DNA from: Calendula officinalis
Lineage: Eukaryota; Streptophyta; Magnoliopsida; Asterales; Asteraceae
Direction: 5' to 3'
DNA length: 64,000 nt
Assembly: GCA_963853835.1 (NCBI GenBank)
Contig: OY970825.1
Span: 83,787,442-83,851,441, forward strand
Part shown: one piece after another, positions 1-12,490 of the stretch
How positions within the stretch are numbered: the stretch's first letter is position 1
How the letters are laid out: every line of letters begins with the position of its first letter
Made by a program: the position numbers and the translations under genes
The notes under the pieces: model-generated
Seen by the model: only the letters and a program-made list of their open reading frames with translations
The model's database searches: none
What the model was told of the DNA's origin: nothing

Positions 1-1080
1 TGCTACTGCTACTGCTATTGCTCTTACTGCTACTACTACTGCTACTGCTGCTCCTGATACTGCTACTGCTACGGTTATTGCTCTTGCTGCTACTACTACT
101 GCTACTGCTGCTGCTGCTGCTACTGCTACTGCTACTGCCGCTATTACTACTATTGCTACTACTACTACTGCTACTGCTACTGCAACTCCTACTGCTACTG
201 GTGTTGCTGCTACTGCTGTTGCTGCTACTGCAGCTACTGCTGCTGCGGCTGCTACTGCTGCTCCTGCAGCTACTGTTCCTGCAGCTACTGCTCCTGCAGC
301 TACTGCTACTGCTGCTCCTGATACTGCTACTGCTGCTCCTGATACTGCTAATGCTACTGCTATTGGTACTGCTACTGCTACTACTGCTGCTGCAGCTGCT
401 ACTGTTACTACTGCTGCTGCTGCCGCTATTTCTACTTCCACTTCCACTACTACTGCTACTGCTGCTACTGCTACTGCTGCTGCTGCTACTGTTGTTGCTA
501 CTGTGTTGCTACTGCCACTGCTCCTGATACTGCTACTGCTACTACTGCTCTTACTGCTACTACTACTACTGCTACATCTACTGCTACTACTACTGCTACT
601 CCTACTGTTGCTGCTACTACTGCTTCTGCTGCTAGTGCTGCTGCAAGTCTTGCTACTACTGCTACTGCTACTGCTACTGCTGCTACTGCTACTGCTACTG
701 CTACTGCTACTGCTGCTACTGCTACTGCTACTGCTGCTATTGCTAGTGCTGCTGCTAGTCTTGCTACTACTGCTACTGCTATAACTACTGCTACTGCTAC
801 TACTGCTACTGCTGCTGCTGCTGCTATTGCTACTGCTACTGTTGCTGCTGCTACTGCTACTGCTGCTGCTACTCCTACTGCTACTGTTGCTGCTGTTGCT
901 ACTCCTGCTGCTACTACTGCTGTTGTTACTACTGCTGCTACTACTACTACTGCTACTGCTACTGCTACTGCTACTGCTATTGCTACTGCTACTGCTACTA
1001 CTACTACTGCTGCTACTGCTGCTGCTACTGCTACTGCTACTACTACTACTACTACTGTTACTGCTACTACTACTGCTACT

Positions 1081-1107
1081 GCTCTCTTACTGCTACTGCT
1101 ACTGACC
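1081..1107 (+). repeat. Landmark motif A, first of 13 forward copies
   Basis: GCTCTCTTACTGC followed by TACTGCTACTGACC. The extra CT moves the triplet register by two bases. Other forward copies start at 2,712, 4,308, 6,743, 12,602, 13,677, 16,576, 19,313, 20,933, 22,056, 26,956, 30,660 and 37,588. At 13,677, 19,313 and 20,933 the trailing GACC is replaced by GCC and the module after it is different. In 26,956, 30,660 and 37,588 the motif carries CTTACTTCTAC. Four inverted copies start at 39,681, 44,972, 49,851 and 54,128. Confidence 0.85.
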
Positions 1108-1299
1108 TTGCTGCTACTGTTGCTGCTCTTGCTACTATTGATACTGCTACTACTCCTGCTCCTGATACTACAACTGCTACTGCTCCTGATACTGACACTG
1201 CTACTGCTACCGCTCTTACTACTACTGCTACTACTCTTATTGCTACTACTGCTAATGCTACTGCTACTGATACTGCTACTGCTACTGCTCCTGATAGTG

Positions 1300-1560
1300 C
1301 TACTGCTACAACTGCTACTGCTACTGCTCCTGATACTGTTACTGCTACAACTGTTACTGCTACTGCTACTACTGCTACTGCTACTGCTCCTAATACTGCT
1401 ACTGCTACAACTGCTACTGCTACTACTGCTACTGCTACTGCTCCTGATACTGCTACTGCTACAACTGCTACTGTTACAGCTACTACTGCTACTGCTCCTG
1501 ATACTGCTACTGCTACAACTGCTACTGCTACTGCTACTACTGCTACTGCTACTGCTGCTG
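1300..1560 (+). repeat. Minisatellite block after landmark A (1)
   Basis: Unit contains CCTGATACTGCTACTGC followed by TACAACTGC. ACAACT marks fall at 1,308, 1,347, 1,407, 1,461 and 1,515, giving steps of 39, 60, 54 and 54 bp. One unit has CCTAATACT instead of CCTGATACT, a variant kept at the same relative place in most later blocks. Confidence 0.8.
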
Positions 1561-1649
1561 CTGCTCCTGATACTGCCACTGCTACTACTACTGCTACTGC
1601 TACTGCTGCTCCTGATATTGCTACTGCTACTGATACTGCTACTGCTCCT

Positions 1650-1690
1650 GAGACTAGTACAACTACTGCTCTTACTGCTACTGCTACTGC
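1650..1690 (+). repeat. Landmark motif B, first of 20 forward copies
   Basis: GAGACTAGTACAACTACTGC preceded by CCT. Forward starts: 1,650, 2,133, 3,293, 3,704, 4,855, 7,312, 8,730, 9,952, 10,645, 11,894, 14,638, 15,899, 17,121, 20,256, 21,429, 21,513, 22,634, 27,495, 31,223 and 38,160. Copies at 3,293 and 4,855 read TAAAAC in place of TACAAC, marking a shared sub-lineage. Usually followed within about 120 bp by GTAACTAGTGCTACTAC or a close variant. Confidence 0.85.
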
Positions 1691-2924
1691 TATTACTGCT
1701 ACTGCTACTGCTACTGCTCTTGCTGCTACTGCTACTGCTGCTGCTGTAACTAGTGCTACTACTACTGCTGCTACTACTGTTACTGCTACTGCTCCTGATA
1801 CTGCTACTGCTCTTGATACTGCTACTACTACTGCTACTGCTACTACTACTGCTACTGCTACTGCTGCTACTGGTACTGGTACTGCTACTGCTACTACTGC
1901 TGCTGCTACTGCTTCTGATACTGCTACTGCAACAACTGCTACTGTTACTGCTACTACTGCTACTGCTCCTGATACTGCTACTGCTACAACTGCTACTGCT
2001 ACTGCTACTACTGCTACTGCTACTGCTGCTGCTGCCACTGCTCCTGATACTGCCACTGCTACTACTACTGCTACTGCTACTGCTGCTCCTGATACTGCTA
2101 CTGCTACTGCTACTGATACTGCTACTGCTCCTGAGACTAGTACAACTACTGCTCTTACTGCTACTGCTACTGCTATTACTGCAACTGCTACTGCTACTGC
2201 TCTTGCTGCTGCTGCTACTGCTGCTGTTACTGCTGCTGCTGCTGTAACTAGTGCTACTACTACTGCTGCTACTACTGTTGCTGCTACTGCTACTGCTCCT
2301 GATACTGCTACTGCTCTTGATACTACTACTACTGCTACTGCTACTGCTACTACTACTGCTACTGCTGCTACTGGTACTGGTACTGCTACTGCTACTACTG
2401 CTGCTGCAGCTGCTACCGCTACTGCTACTGCTGCTACTGCTACTGGTGCTGCTATTGCTACTGCTACTACTACTGCTACTGCTGCTACTGCTACTGCTAC
2501 TGCTGCTACTGCTACTACTGCTGCTACTCCTACTGCTACTGCTACTGCTACTGTTGCTGCTGCTGCTACTCCTGCTGCTACTACTGCTGTTGTTACTACT
2601 GCTGCTACTACTACTACTGCTACTGCTACTGCTATTGCTACTGCTACTACTACTACTGCTGCTGCTGCTGCTACTACTACTGCTACTGTTACTGCTACTA
2701 CTACTGCTACTGCTCTCTTACTGCTACTGCTACTGACCTTGCTGCTACTGCTGCTGCTCTTGCTACTACTGATACTGCTACTACTCCTGCTCCTGATACT
2801 ACTACTGCTACTGCTCCTGATACTGATACTGCTACTGCTACCGCTCTTACTACTACTGCTACTGCTCTTACTGCTACTACTGCTAATGCTACTGTTACTG
2901 ATACTGTTACTGCTCCTGATACTG

Positions 2925-3200
2925 CTACTGCTACAACTGCTACTTCTACTGCTAATGCTCCTGATACTGTTACTGCTACAACTGCTACTGCTACTGCTAC
3001 TACTGCTACTGCTACTGCTCCTAATACTGCTATTGCTACAACTGCTACTGCTACTACTGCTACTGCTACTGCTCCTGATACTGCTACTGCTACAACTGCT
3101 ACTACTACTGCTACTGCTACTACTGCTACTGCTCCTGATACTGCTACTGCTACAACTGCTACTGCTACTACTGCTACTGCTACTGCTGCTGCTACTGCTC
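2925..3200 (+). repeat. Minisatellite block after landmark A (2)
   Basis: ACAACT marks at 2,933, 2,978, 3,038, 3,092 and 3,152, with steps of 45, 60, 54 and 60 bp. The CCTAATACT unit is third, as in block 1. Confidence 0.8.
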
Positions 3201-4525
3201 CTGATACTGCTACTACTACTACTACTACTGCTACTGCTACTGCTGCTCCTGATACTGCTACTGCTACTGCTACTGATACTGCTACTGCTCCTGAGACTAG
3301 TAAAACTACTGCTCTTACTGCTACTGCTACTGCTATTACTGCTACTGCTACTGCTACTGCTCTTGCTCCTACTGCTACTGCTACTGCTGCTGTTACTGCT
3401 GCCGCTGCTGTAACTAGTGCTACTACTACTGCTGCTACTACTGTTACTACTACTGCTACTGCTCCTGATACTGCTACTGCTACTGCTCTTAATACTGCTA
3501 CTACTACTGCTACTGCTACTACTACTGCTACTGCTGCTACTGGTACTGGTACTGCTACTGCTATTACTGCTGCTGCAGCTGCTACCGCTACTGCTACTGC
3601 TACTGCTGCTGCTACTGCTCCTGATACTGCTACTGCTACTACTACTGCTACTGCTACTGCTACTACTGCTCCTGATACTGCTACTGCTACTGCTACTGCT
3701 CCTGAGACTAGTACAACTACTGCTCTTACTGCTACTGCTACTGCTATTACTGCTACTGCTACTGCTACTGCTCTTGCTCCTACTGCTACTGCTACTGCTG
3801 CTGTTACTGCTGCTGCTGTAACTAGTGCTACTACTACTGCTGCTACTACTGTTACTACTACTGCTACTGCTACTGCTCCTGATACTGCTACTGCTACTGC
3901 TCTTAATACTGCTACTACTACTGCTACTGCTACTACTACTGCTACTGCTGCTACTGGTACTGGTACTGCTACTGCTACTACTGCTGCTGCAGCTGCTACC
4001 GCTACTGCTACTGCTGCTACTGCTACTGGTGCTGCTATTGCTACTGCTACTACTGCTACTGCTACTGCTGCTGCTGCTACTGCTACTGCTACTACTGCTA
4101 CCGCTACTGCTGCTGCTACTGCTACTGCTACTGCTACTGTTGCTGCGGCTGCTACTCCTGCTGCTACTACTGCTGTTGTTACTACTGCTGCTACTACTAC
4201 TACTGCTACTGCTACTGCTATTGCTACTGCTACTGCTACTACTACTACTGCTGCTACTGCTGCTGCTACTACTACTGCTACTATTACTGCTACTACTACT
4301 GCTACTGCTCTCTTACTGCTACTGCTACTGACCTTGCTGCTACTGCTGCTGCTCTTGCTACTACTGATACTGCTACTACTCCTGCTCCTGATACTACTAC
4401 TGCTACTGCTCCTGATACTGATACTGCTACTGCTAACGCTCTTACTACTACTGCTACTGCTCTTACTGCTACTACTGCTAATGCTACTGTTACTGATACT
4501 GTTACTGCTACTGCTCCTGATACTG

Positions 4526-4790
4526 CTACTGCTACAACTGCTACTGCTACTGCTCCTGATACTGTTACTGCTACAACTGCTACTGCTACTGCTACTACTG
4601 CTACAACTGCTACTGCTCCTAATACTGCTACTGCTACAACTGCTACTGCTACTACTGCTACTGCTACTGCTCCTGATACTGCTACTGCTACAACTGCTAC
4701 TGCTACTACTGCTACAGCTACTGCTCCTGATACTGCTACTGCTACAACTGCTACTGCTACTACTGCTGCTGCTACTGCTCCTGATACTGC
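4526..4790 (+). repeat. Minisatellite block after landmark A (3)
   Basis: ACAACT marks at 4,534, 4,573, 4,613, 4,636, 4,690 and 4,744. The extra mark at 4,613 looks like a point change (ACTACT to ACAACT) within a unit, not a new unit. Confidence 0.8.
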
Positions 4791-5500
4791 TACTACTACT
4801 ACTGCTACTGCTACTTCTGCTCCTGATACTGCTACTGATACTGCTACTGCTCCTGAGACTAGTAAAACTACTGCTCTTACTGCTACTGCTACTGATATAT
4901 CTGCTACTGCTACTGCTACTGCTCTTGCTCCTACTGCTACTGCTGCTGTTACTGCTGCCGCTGCTGTAACTAGTGCTACTACTACTGCTGCTACTACTGT
5001 TACTACTACTGCTACTGCTCCTGATACTGCTACTGCTACTGCTCTTAATACTGCTACTACTACTGCTATTGCTACTACTACTGCTACTGCTACTGCTGCT
5101 ACTGGTACTGGTACTGCTACTGCTATTACTGCTGCTGCAGCTGCTACCGCTACTACTACTGCTAGTGCTGCTACTGCTACTGGTGCTGCTATTGCTACTG
5201 CTACTACTACTACTACTGCTACTACTGCTGCTGCTGCTGCCGCTATTGCTACTGCTACTGCCACTACTACTGCTACTGCTACTGCTATTGCTACTACTGC
5301 TGATGTTGCTACTGCTGTTGCTACTGTGCTGCTACTCCCACCGCTACTGCTATTGCTACTGCTGCTGCTGCTGTTACTGCCACTGCGACTGCTACTCCTA
5401 CTGCTACTGCGACTGCTACTGCTACTGCTACTGCAACTGTTACTGCTGCTGCAGGTGCTACTGCCACTACTACTGCTAGTGCTACTGCTACTGCTACTGC

Positions 5501-6012
5501 TACTGCTGCTGCTGCTACTGCTAGTGCTACTGCTACTGCTGCTGCTACTGCAACTATTGCTACTGCTACTGCTACTGCTACTGCTAATGCTACTGCTACT
5601 ACTACGGCTACTGCTGCTACTGCTACTGCTGCAGCTGCTAATGCTGCTGCAGCTACTGTTACTGCTACCACTACTACTGCTACTGCTACTGCTACTGCTA
5701 CTGCTACTGCTACTGCTGCTGCTGCTACTGCTAGTGCTACTGCTACTGCTGCTGCTACTGCAACTATTGCTACTGCTACTGCTACTGCTACTGCTAATGC
5801 TACTGCTACTACTACGGCTACTGCTGCTACTGCTACTGCTGCAGCTGCTAATGCTGCTGCAGCTACTGTTACTGCTACCACTACTACTGCTACTGCTACT
5901 GCTACTGCTACTGCTACTGCTACTGCTACTGCTACTGCTGCTGCTGCTACTGCTAGTGCTACTGCTACTGCTGCTGCTACTGCAACTATTGCTACTGCTA
6001 CTGCTACTGCTA
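5501..6012 (+). repeat. Tandem repeat, 210/222-bp unit
   Basis: The phrase TACTGCTGCTGCTGCTACTG followed by CTAGTGCTAC starts at 5,501, 5,711 and 5,933, giving steps of 210 and 222 bp (both multiples of 6). The first two units share TACGGCTACTGCTGC and CAGCTGCTAATGCTGCTG in the same order. The third is cut short by the S segment. Confidence 0.8.
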
Positions 6013-7762
6013 CTGCTACTGCTATTGGTACTGCTACTGCTACTACTGCTGCTGCAGCTGCTACTGTTACTACTGCTGCTGCTGCCGCTATTTCTACTTC
6101 CACTTCCACTACTACTGCTACTGCTGCTACTGCTACTGCTACTGCTGCTACTGTTGTTGCTACTGTGTTGCTACTGCCACTGCTCCTGATACTGCTACTG
6201 CTACTACTGCTCTTACTGCTACTACTACTACTGCTACATCTACTGCTACTACTACTGCTACTCCTACTGCTGCTGCTACCACTGCTTCTGCTGCTAGTGC
6301 TGCTGCAAGTCTTGCTACTACTGCTACTGCTACTGCTGCTACTGCTACTGCTACTGCTGCTACTGCTACTGCTACTGCTGCTACTGCTACTGCTACTGCT
6401 GCTATTGCTAGTGCTGCTGCTAGTCTTGCTACTACTGCTACTGCTACAACTACTGCTACTGCTACTACTGCTACTGCTGCTGCTGCTGCTATTGCTACTG
6501 CTACTGTTGCTGCTGCTACTGCTACTGCTGCTGCTACTCCTAATGCTACTGTTGCTGCTGCTGCTACTCCTGCTGCTACTACTGCTGTTGTTACTACTGC
6601 TGCTACTACTACTACTGCTACTGCTACTGCTACTGCTACTGCTATTGCTACTGCTACTGCTACTGCTACTACTGCTGCTACTGCTGCTGCTACTGCTACT
6701 GCTACTACTACTACTACTGTTACTGCTACTACTACTGCTACTGCTCTCTTACTGCTACTGCTACTGACCTTGCTGCTACTGTTGCTGCTCTTGCTACTAT
6801 TGATACTGCTACTACTCCTGCTCCTGATACTACAACTGCTACTGCTCCTGATACTGACACTGCTACTGCTACCGCTCTTACTACTACTGCTACTACTCTT
6901 ACTGCTACTACTGCTAATGCTACTGCTACTGACACTGCTACTGCTACTGCTCCTGATAGTGCTACTGCTACAACTGCTACTGCTACTGCTCCTGATACTG
7001 TTACTGCTACAACTGTTACTGCTACTGCTACTACTGCTACTGCTACTGCTCCTAATACTGCTACTGCTACAACTGCTACTGCTACTACTGCTACTGCTAC
7101 TGCTCCTGATACTGCTACTGCTACAACTGCTACTGTTACAGCTACTACTGCTACTGCTCCTGATACTGCTACTGCTACAACTGCTACTGCTACTGCTACT
7201 ACTGCTACTGCTACTGCTGCTGCTGCTCCTGATACTGCCACTGCTACTACTACTGCTACTGCTACTGCTGCTCCTGATATTGCTACTGCTACTGATACTG
7301 CTACTGCTCCTGAGACTAGTACAACTACTGCTCTTACTGCTACTGCTACTGCTATTACTGCTACTGCTACTGCTACTGCTCTTGCTGCTACTGCTACTGC
7401 TGCTGCTGTAACTAGTGCTACTACTACTGCTGCTACTACTGTTACTGCTACTGCTCCTGATACTGCTACTGCTCTTGATACTGCTACTACTACTGCTACT
7501 GCTACTACTACTGCTACTGCTACTGCTGCTACTGGTACTGGTACTACTACTGCTACTACTGCTGCTGCTAATGCTACTGCTTCTGATACTGCTACTGCAA
7601 CAACTGCTACTGTTACTGCTACTACTGCTACTGCTCCTGATACTGCTACTGCTACAACTGCTACTGCTACTGCTACTACTGCTACTGCTACTGCTGCTGC
7701 TGCCACTGCTCCTGATACTGCCACTGCTACTACTACTGCTACTGCTACTGCTGCTCCTGATA
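6012..7762 (+). repeat. Segmental duplication S, copy 2
   Basis: Second copy of the 350-2,096 segment. Shared idiosyncrasies include TATTTCTACTTCCACTTCC (6,088), GTTGTTGCTACTGTG (6,153), landmark A at 6,743, CTACTATTGATACTGC (near 6,793) and GACACTGCTACTGC. Differences are mainly gains or losses of ACTGCT-type units, for example around 6,320-6,480. Entry on the left follows three 210-222 bp tandem units; exit on the right is into a C module at 7,807. Confidence 0.8.
6962..7225 (+). repeat. Minisatellite block after landmark A (4)
   Basis: Marks at 6,970, 7,009, 7,069, 7,123 and 7,177, each exactly 5,662 bp from those of the first block, as expected for duplicated segment S. Confidence 0.8.
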
Positions 7763-8339
7763 CTGCTGTTGCTGCTACTGCTGCTGCTGCTACTGCTGTT
7801 GCTACTGTGCTGCTACTCCCACTGCAACTGCTATTGCTACTGATGATGCTGCTGTTACTGCCACTGCGACTGCTACTCCTACTGCTACTGCGACTGCTAC
7901 TGCTACTGCTACTGCAACTGTTACTGCTGCTGCAGGTGCTACTGCCACTACTACTGCTATTGCTACTGCTACTGATACTGCTACTGCTACTGCTGCTACT
8001 GCTACTGCTAGTGCTACTGCTACTGCTAGTGCTACTGCTACTGCTGCTGCTACTGCAACTATTGCTACTGCTACTGCTACTGCTACTGCTACTGCTACTG
8101 CTACTGCTACTGCTACTACTACGGCTACTGCTGCTACTGCTACTGCTGCAGCTGCTAATGCTGCAGCATCTACTGTTACTGCTACCACTACTACTGCTAC
8201 TGCTACTGCTACTGCTACTGCTACTGCAACTGCTACTGCTACTGCTACAGCTACTGCAACTATTGCTACTGCTACTGCTACTACTACAGCTACTGCTCCT
8301 GATACTGCTACTGCTATCGCTCTTACTACTACTGCTACT

Positions 8340-10250
8340 GCTCTTGCTGCTACTACTGCTAATGCTACTGCTACTGCTCCTGATACTGCTACTGCTACTG
8401 CTACTGCTACTGCCCCTGATACTGTTACTGCTGCTACTGCTACTACTGCTACTGCTACTGCTCCTAATACTGCTACTGCTACAACTGCTACTGCTACTAC
8501 TGCTACTGCTCCTGATACTGCTACTGCAACAACTGCTACTGTTACTGCTACTACTGCTACTGCTCCTGATACTGCTACTGCTACAACTGCTACTGCTACT
8601 ACTGCTACTGCTACTGCTACTGCTGCTGCTGCTACTGCTCCTGATACTGCGACTGCTACTACTACTGCTACTGCTACTGCTGCTCCTGATACTGCTACTG
8701 CTACTGCTACTGATACTGCTACTGCTCCTGAGACTAGTACAACTACTGCTCTTACTGCTACTGCTACTGCTATTACTGCTACTGCTACTGCTCTTGCTGC
8801 TGCTGCTACTACTGCTGTTACTGCTGCTGCTGCTGTAACTAGTGCTACTACTACTGCTGCTACTACTGTTACTGCTACTGCTACTGCTCCTGATACTGCT
8901 ACTGCTACTGCTCTTGATACTGCTACTACTACTGCTACTGCTCCTGATACTGCTACTGCTACTGCTCTTGATACTGCTACTACTACTGCTACTGCTACTA
9001 CTAGTGCTACTGCTGCTACTGGTACTGGTACTGCTACTGCTACTACTGCTGCTGCAGCTGCTACCGCTACTGCTACTGCTACTACTGCTACTGCTACTAC
9101 TACTGCTACTGCTACTGCTACTGCTGCAGCTGCTACTGCTAGTGCTACTGCTGCTGCTGCTACTGCTACTGCTGCTGCTACTCCTACTGCTACTCCTACT
9201 GCTACTGCTACTGTTGCTGCTGCTGCTACTCCTGTTGCTACTACTGCGTTGTTACTACTGCTGCTACTACTACTACTGCTACTGCTATTGCTACTGCTAC
9301 TGCTACTACTAATACTGCTGCTACTGCTGCTGCTACTACTACTGCTACTGCCACTACTACTGTTACTGCTACTACTACTGCTACTGCCACTACTACTGCT
9401 ACTGCTATTGCTACTACTGCTGCTGCTGCTACTGCTGTTGCTACTGTGCTGCTACTCCCACTGCTACTGCTATTGCTACTGCTGCTGCTGCTGCTGTTAC
9501 TGCCACTGCGACTGCTACTCCTACTGCTACTGCTCTTGCTGCTACTACTGCTAATGCTACTGCTACTGCTACTGCTACTACTCCTGATACTGTTACTGCT
9601 ACAACTGCTACTGCTACTGCTACTGCTACTGCCCCTGATACTGTTACTGCTGCTACTGCTACTACTGCTACTGCTACTGCTCCTAATACTGCTACTGCTA
9701 CAACTGCTACTGCTACTACTGCTACTACTACTGCTCCTGATACTGCTACTGCAACAACTGCTACTGCTACTGCTCCTGATACTGCTACTGCTACTGCTAC
9801 TACTGCTACTGCTACTGCTGCTGCTGCCACTGCTCCTGATACTGCCACTGCTACTACTACTGCTACTGCTACTGCTGCTCCTGATACTGCTACTGCTACT
9901 GCTACTCCTGATACTGCTACTGCTACTGCTACTGATACTGCTACTGCTCCTGAGACTAGTACAACTACTGCTCTTACTGCTACTGCTACTGCTATTACTG
10001 CTACTGCTACTGCTCTTGCTGCTGCTGCTACTGCTGCTGTTACTGCTGCTACTGTAACTACTGCTACTACTATTGCTACTGCTGCTACTGGTACTGGTAC
10101 TGCTACTGCTACTACTGCTGCTGCGGCTGCTACCGCTACTGCTACTGGTGCTGCTATTGCTACTGCTACTACTACTGCTACTGCTGCTACTGCTACTGCT
10201 ACTGCTACTGCTGCTGCTGCTACTGCTACTGCTACTGCTGCTACTACTGC
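8340..10250 (+). repeat. 1.93-kb module T, copy 1
   Basis: Contains GCCCCTGATACTGTTACTGC (8,412), landmark B (8,730), a doubled CTCTTGATACTGC section, the marker CTACTGCGTTGTTAC (9,241) and landmark C (9,446). The same order recurs downstream with offsets of 1,921 (GCCCC), 1,930 (GCGTTG) and 1,936 (landmark C) bp. The growth in offset shows that the copies differ by small multiples of three or six. Confidence 0.75.
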
Positions 10251-10284
10251 TACTGCTACTGCTACTGCTACTCCTACTGCTACT

Positions 10285-12190
10285 GCTCTTGCTGCTACTA
10301 CTGCTAATGCTACTGCTACTGCTACTGCTACTGCCCCTGATACTGTTACTGCTGCTACTGCTACTACTGCTACTGCTACTGCTCCTAATACTGCTACTGC
10401 TACAACTGCTACTGCTACTACTGCTACTGCTCCTGATACTGCTACTGCAACAACTGCTACTGTTACTGCTACTACTGCTACTGCTCCTGATACTGCTACT
10501 GCTACAACTGCTACTGCTACTACTGCTACTGCTACTGCTGCTGCTGCTACTGCTCCTGATACTGCGACTGCTACTACTACTGCTACTGCTACTGCTGCTC
10601 CTGATACTGCTACTGCTACTGCTACTGATACTGCTACTGCTCCTGAGACTAGTACAACTACTGCTCTTACTGCTACTGCTACTGCTATTACTGCTACTGC
10701 TACTGCTCTTGCTGCTGCTGCTACTACTGCTGTTACTGCTGCTGCTGCTGTAACTAGTGCTACTACTACTGCTGCTACTACTGTTACTGCTACTGCTACT
10801 GCTACTGCTCCTGATACTGCTACTGCTACTGCTCTTGATACTGCTACTACTACTGCTACTGCTCCTGATACTGCTACTGCTACTGCTCTTGATACTGCTA
10901 CTACTACTGCTACTGCTACTACTACTGCTACTGCTGCTACTGGTACTGGTACTGCTACTGCTACTACTGCTACTGCAGCTGCTACCGCTACTGCTACTGC
11001 TACTACTGCTACTGCTACTACTACTGCTACTGCTGCTACTGCTACTGCTACTGCTGCAGCTGCTACTGCTAGTGCTACTGCTGCTGCTGCTACTGCTACT
11101 GCTGCTGCTACTCCTACTGCTACTCCTACTGCTACTGCTACTGTTGCTGCTGCTGCTACTCCTGCTGCTACTACTGCGTTGTTACTACTGCTGCTACTAC
11201 TACTACTGCTACTGCTATTGCTACTGCTACTGCTACTACTAATACTGCTGCTACTGCTGCTGCTACTACTACTGCTACTGCCACTACTACTGTTACTGCT
11301 ACTACTACTGCTACTGCTACTGCCACTACTACTGCTACTGCTATTGCTACTACTGCTGCTGCTGCTACTGCTGTTGCTACTGTGCTGCTACTCCCACTGC
11401 TACTGCTATTGCTACTGCTGCTGCTGCTGCTGTTACTGCCACTGCGACTGCTACTCCTACTGCTACTGCTCTTGCTGCTACTACTGCTAATGCTACTGCT
11501 ACTGCTACTGCTACTACTCCTGATACTGTTACTGCTACAACTGCTACTGCTACTGCTACTGCTACTGCCCCTGATACTGTTACTGCTGCTACTGCTACTA
11601 CTGCTACTGCTACTGCTCCTAATACTGCTACTGCTACAACTGCTACTGCTACTACTGCTACTACTACTGCTCCTGATACTGCTACTGCAACAACTGCTAC
11701 TGCTACTGCTCCTGATACTGCTACTGCTACTGCTACTGCTACTACTGCTACTGCTACTGCTGCTGCTGCCACTGCTCCTGATACTGCCACTGCTACTACT
11801 ACTGCTACTGCTACTGCTGCTCCTGATACTGCTACTGCTACTGCTACTCCTGATACTGCTACTGCTACTGCTACTGATACTGCTACTGCTCCTGAGACTA
11901 GTACAACTACTGCTCTTACTGCTACTGCTACTGCTATTACTGCTACTGCTACTGCTCTTGCTGCTGCTGCTACTGCTGCTGTTACTGCTGCTGCTGTAAC
12001 TACTGCTACTACTATTGCTACTGCTGCTACTGGTACTGGTACTGCTACTGCTACTACTGCTGCTGCGGCTGCTACCGCTACTGCTACTGGTGCTGCTATT
12101 GCTACTGCTACTACTACTGCTACTGCTGCTACTGCTACTGCTACTGCTACTGCTGCTGCTGCTACTGCTACTGCTACTGCTGCTACTGCT
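10285..12190 (+). repeat. 1.93-kb module T, copy 2
   Basis: Near-copy of 8,340-10,250 in direct tandem. Shares the GCGTTG marker (11,171), landmark C (11,382) and GCTGCGGCTGCTACCGC near 12,060 (10,123 in copy 1). Copies diverge after about 10,245/12,188. Confidence 0.75.
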
Positions 12191-12490
12191 ACTGCTACTG
12201 CTGCTGCTACTTCTACTGCTACTGCTACTGCTACTGTTGCTGCTGCTGCTACTCCTGCTGCTACTACTGCTGTTGTTACTACTGCTGCTACTACTACTGC
12301 TACTGCTACTGCTATTGCTACTGCTACTGCTGCTGCTGCTACTGCTACTGCTACTGCTGCTACTGCTACTGCTACTGCTGCTGCTACTTCTACTGCTACT
12401 GCTACTGCTACTGTTGCTGCTGCTGCTACTCCTGCTGCTACTACTGCTGTTGTTACTACTGCTGCTACTACTACTACTGCTACTGCTACT
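12120..12490 (+). repeat. Tandem repeat, 177-bp unit
   Basis: CTACTTCTACTGCTACTGC occurs at 12,207 and 12,384, exactly 177 bp apart, with TGCTGCTACTCCTGCTGC and GTTGTTACTACTGCTGC following in the same order both times. Confidence 0.75.

Larger units (their letters stand above)
350..2096 (+). repeat. Segmental duplication S, copy 1
   Basis: About 1.75 kb carrying TATTGGTACTGC (361), landmark D (494), landmark A (1,081), a minisatellite block and landmark B (1,650). The same order and nearly the same bases recur 5,662 bp downstream, with that offset holding at 361/6,023, 494/6,156 and 1,081/6,743, and 5,668 near the end. Similarity stops at about 2,096, after CTGCTCCTGATACTGC. Confidence 0.8.

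Noticed and set aside
18..527. Leu-rich chain starting with Met, resembling a signal peptide or membrane protein
   Set aside because: CTGCTA reads Leu-Leu. Hydrophobicity is a by-product of the repeat and continues for kilobases.
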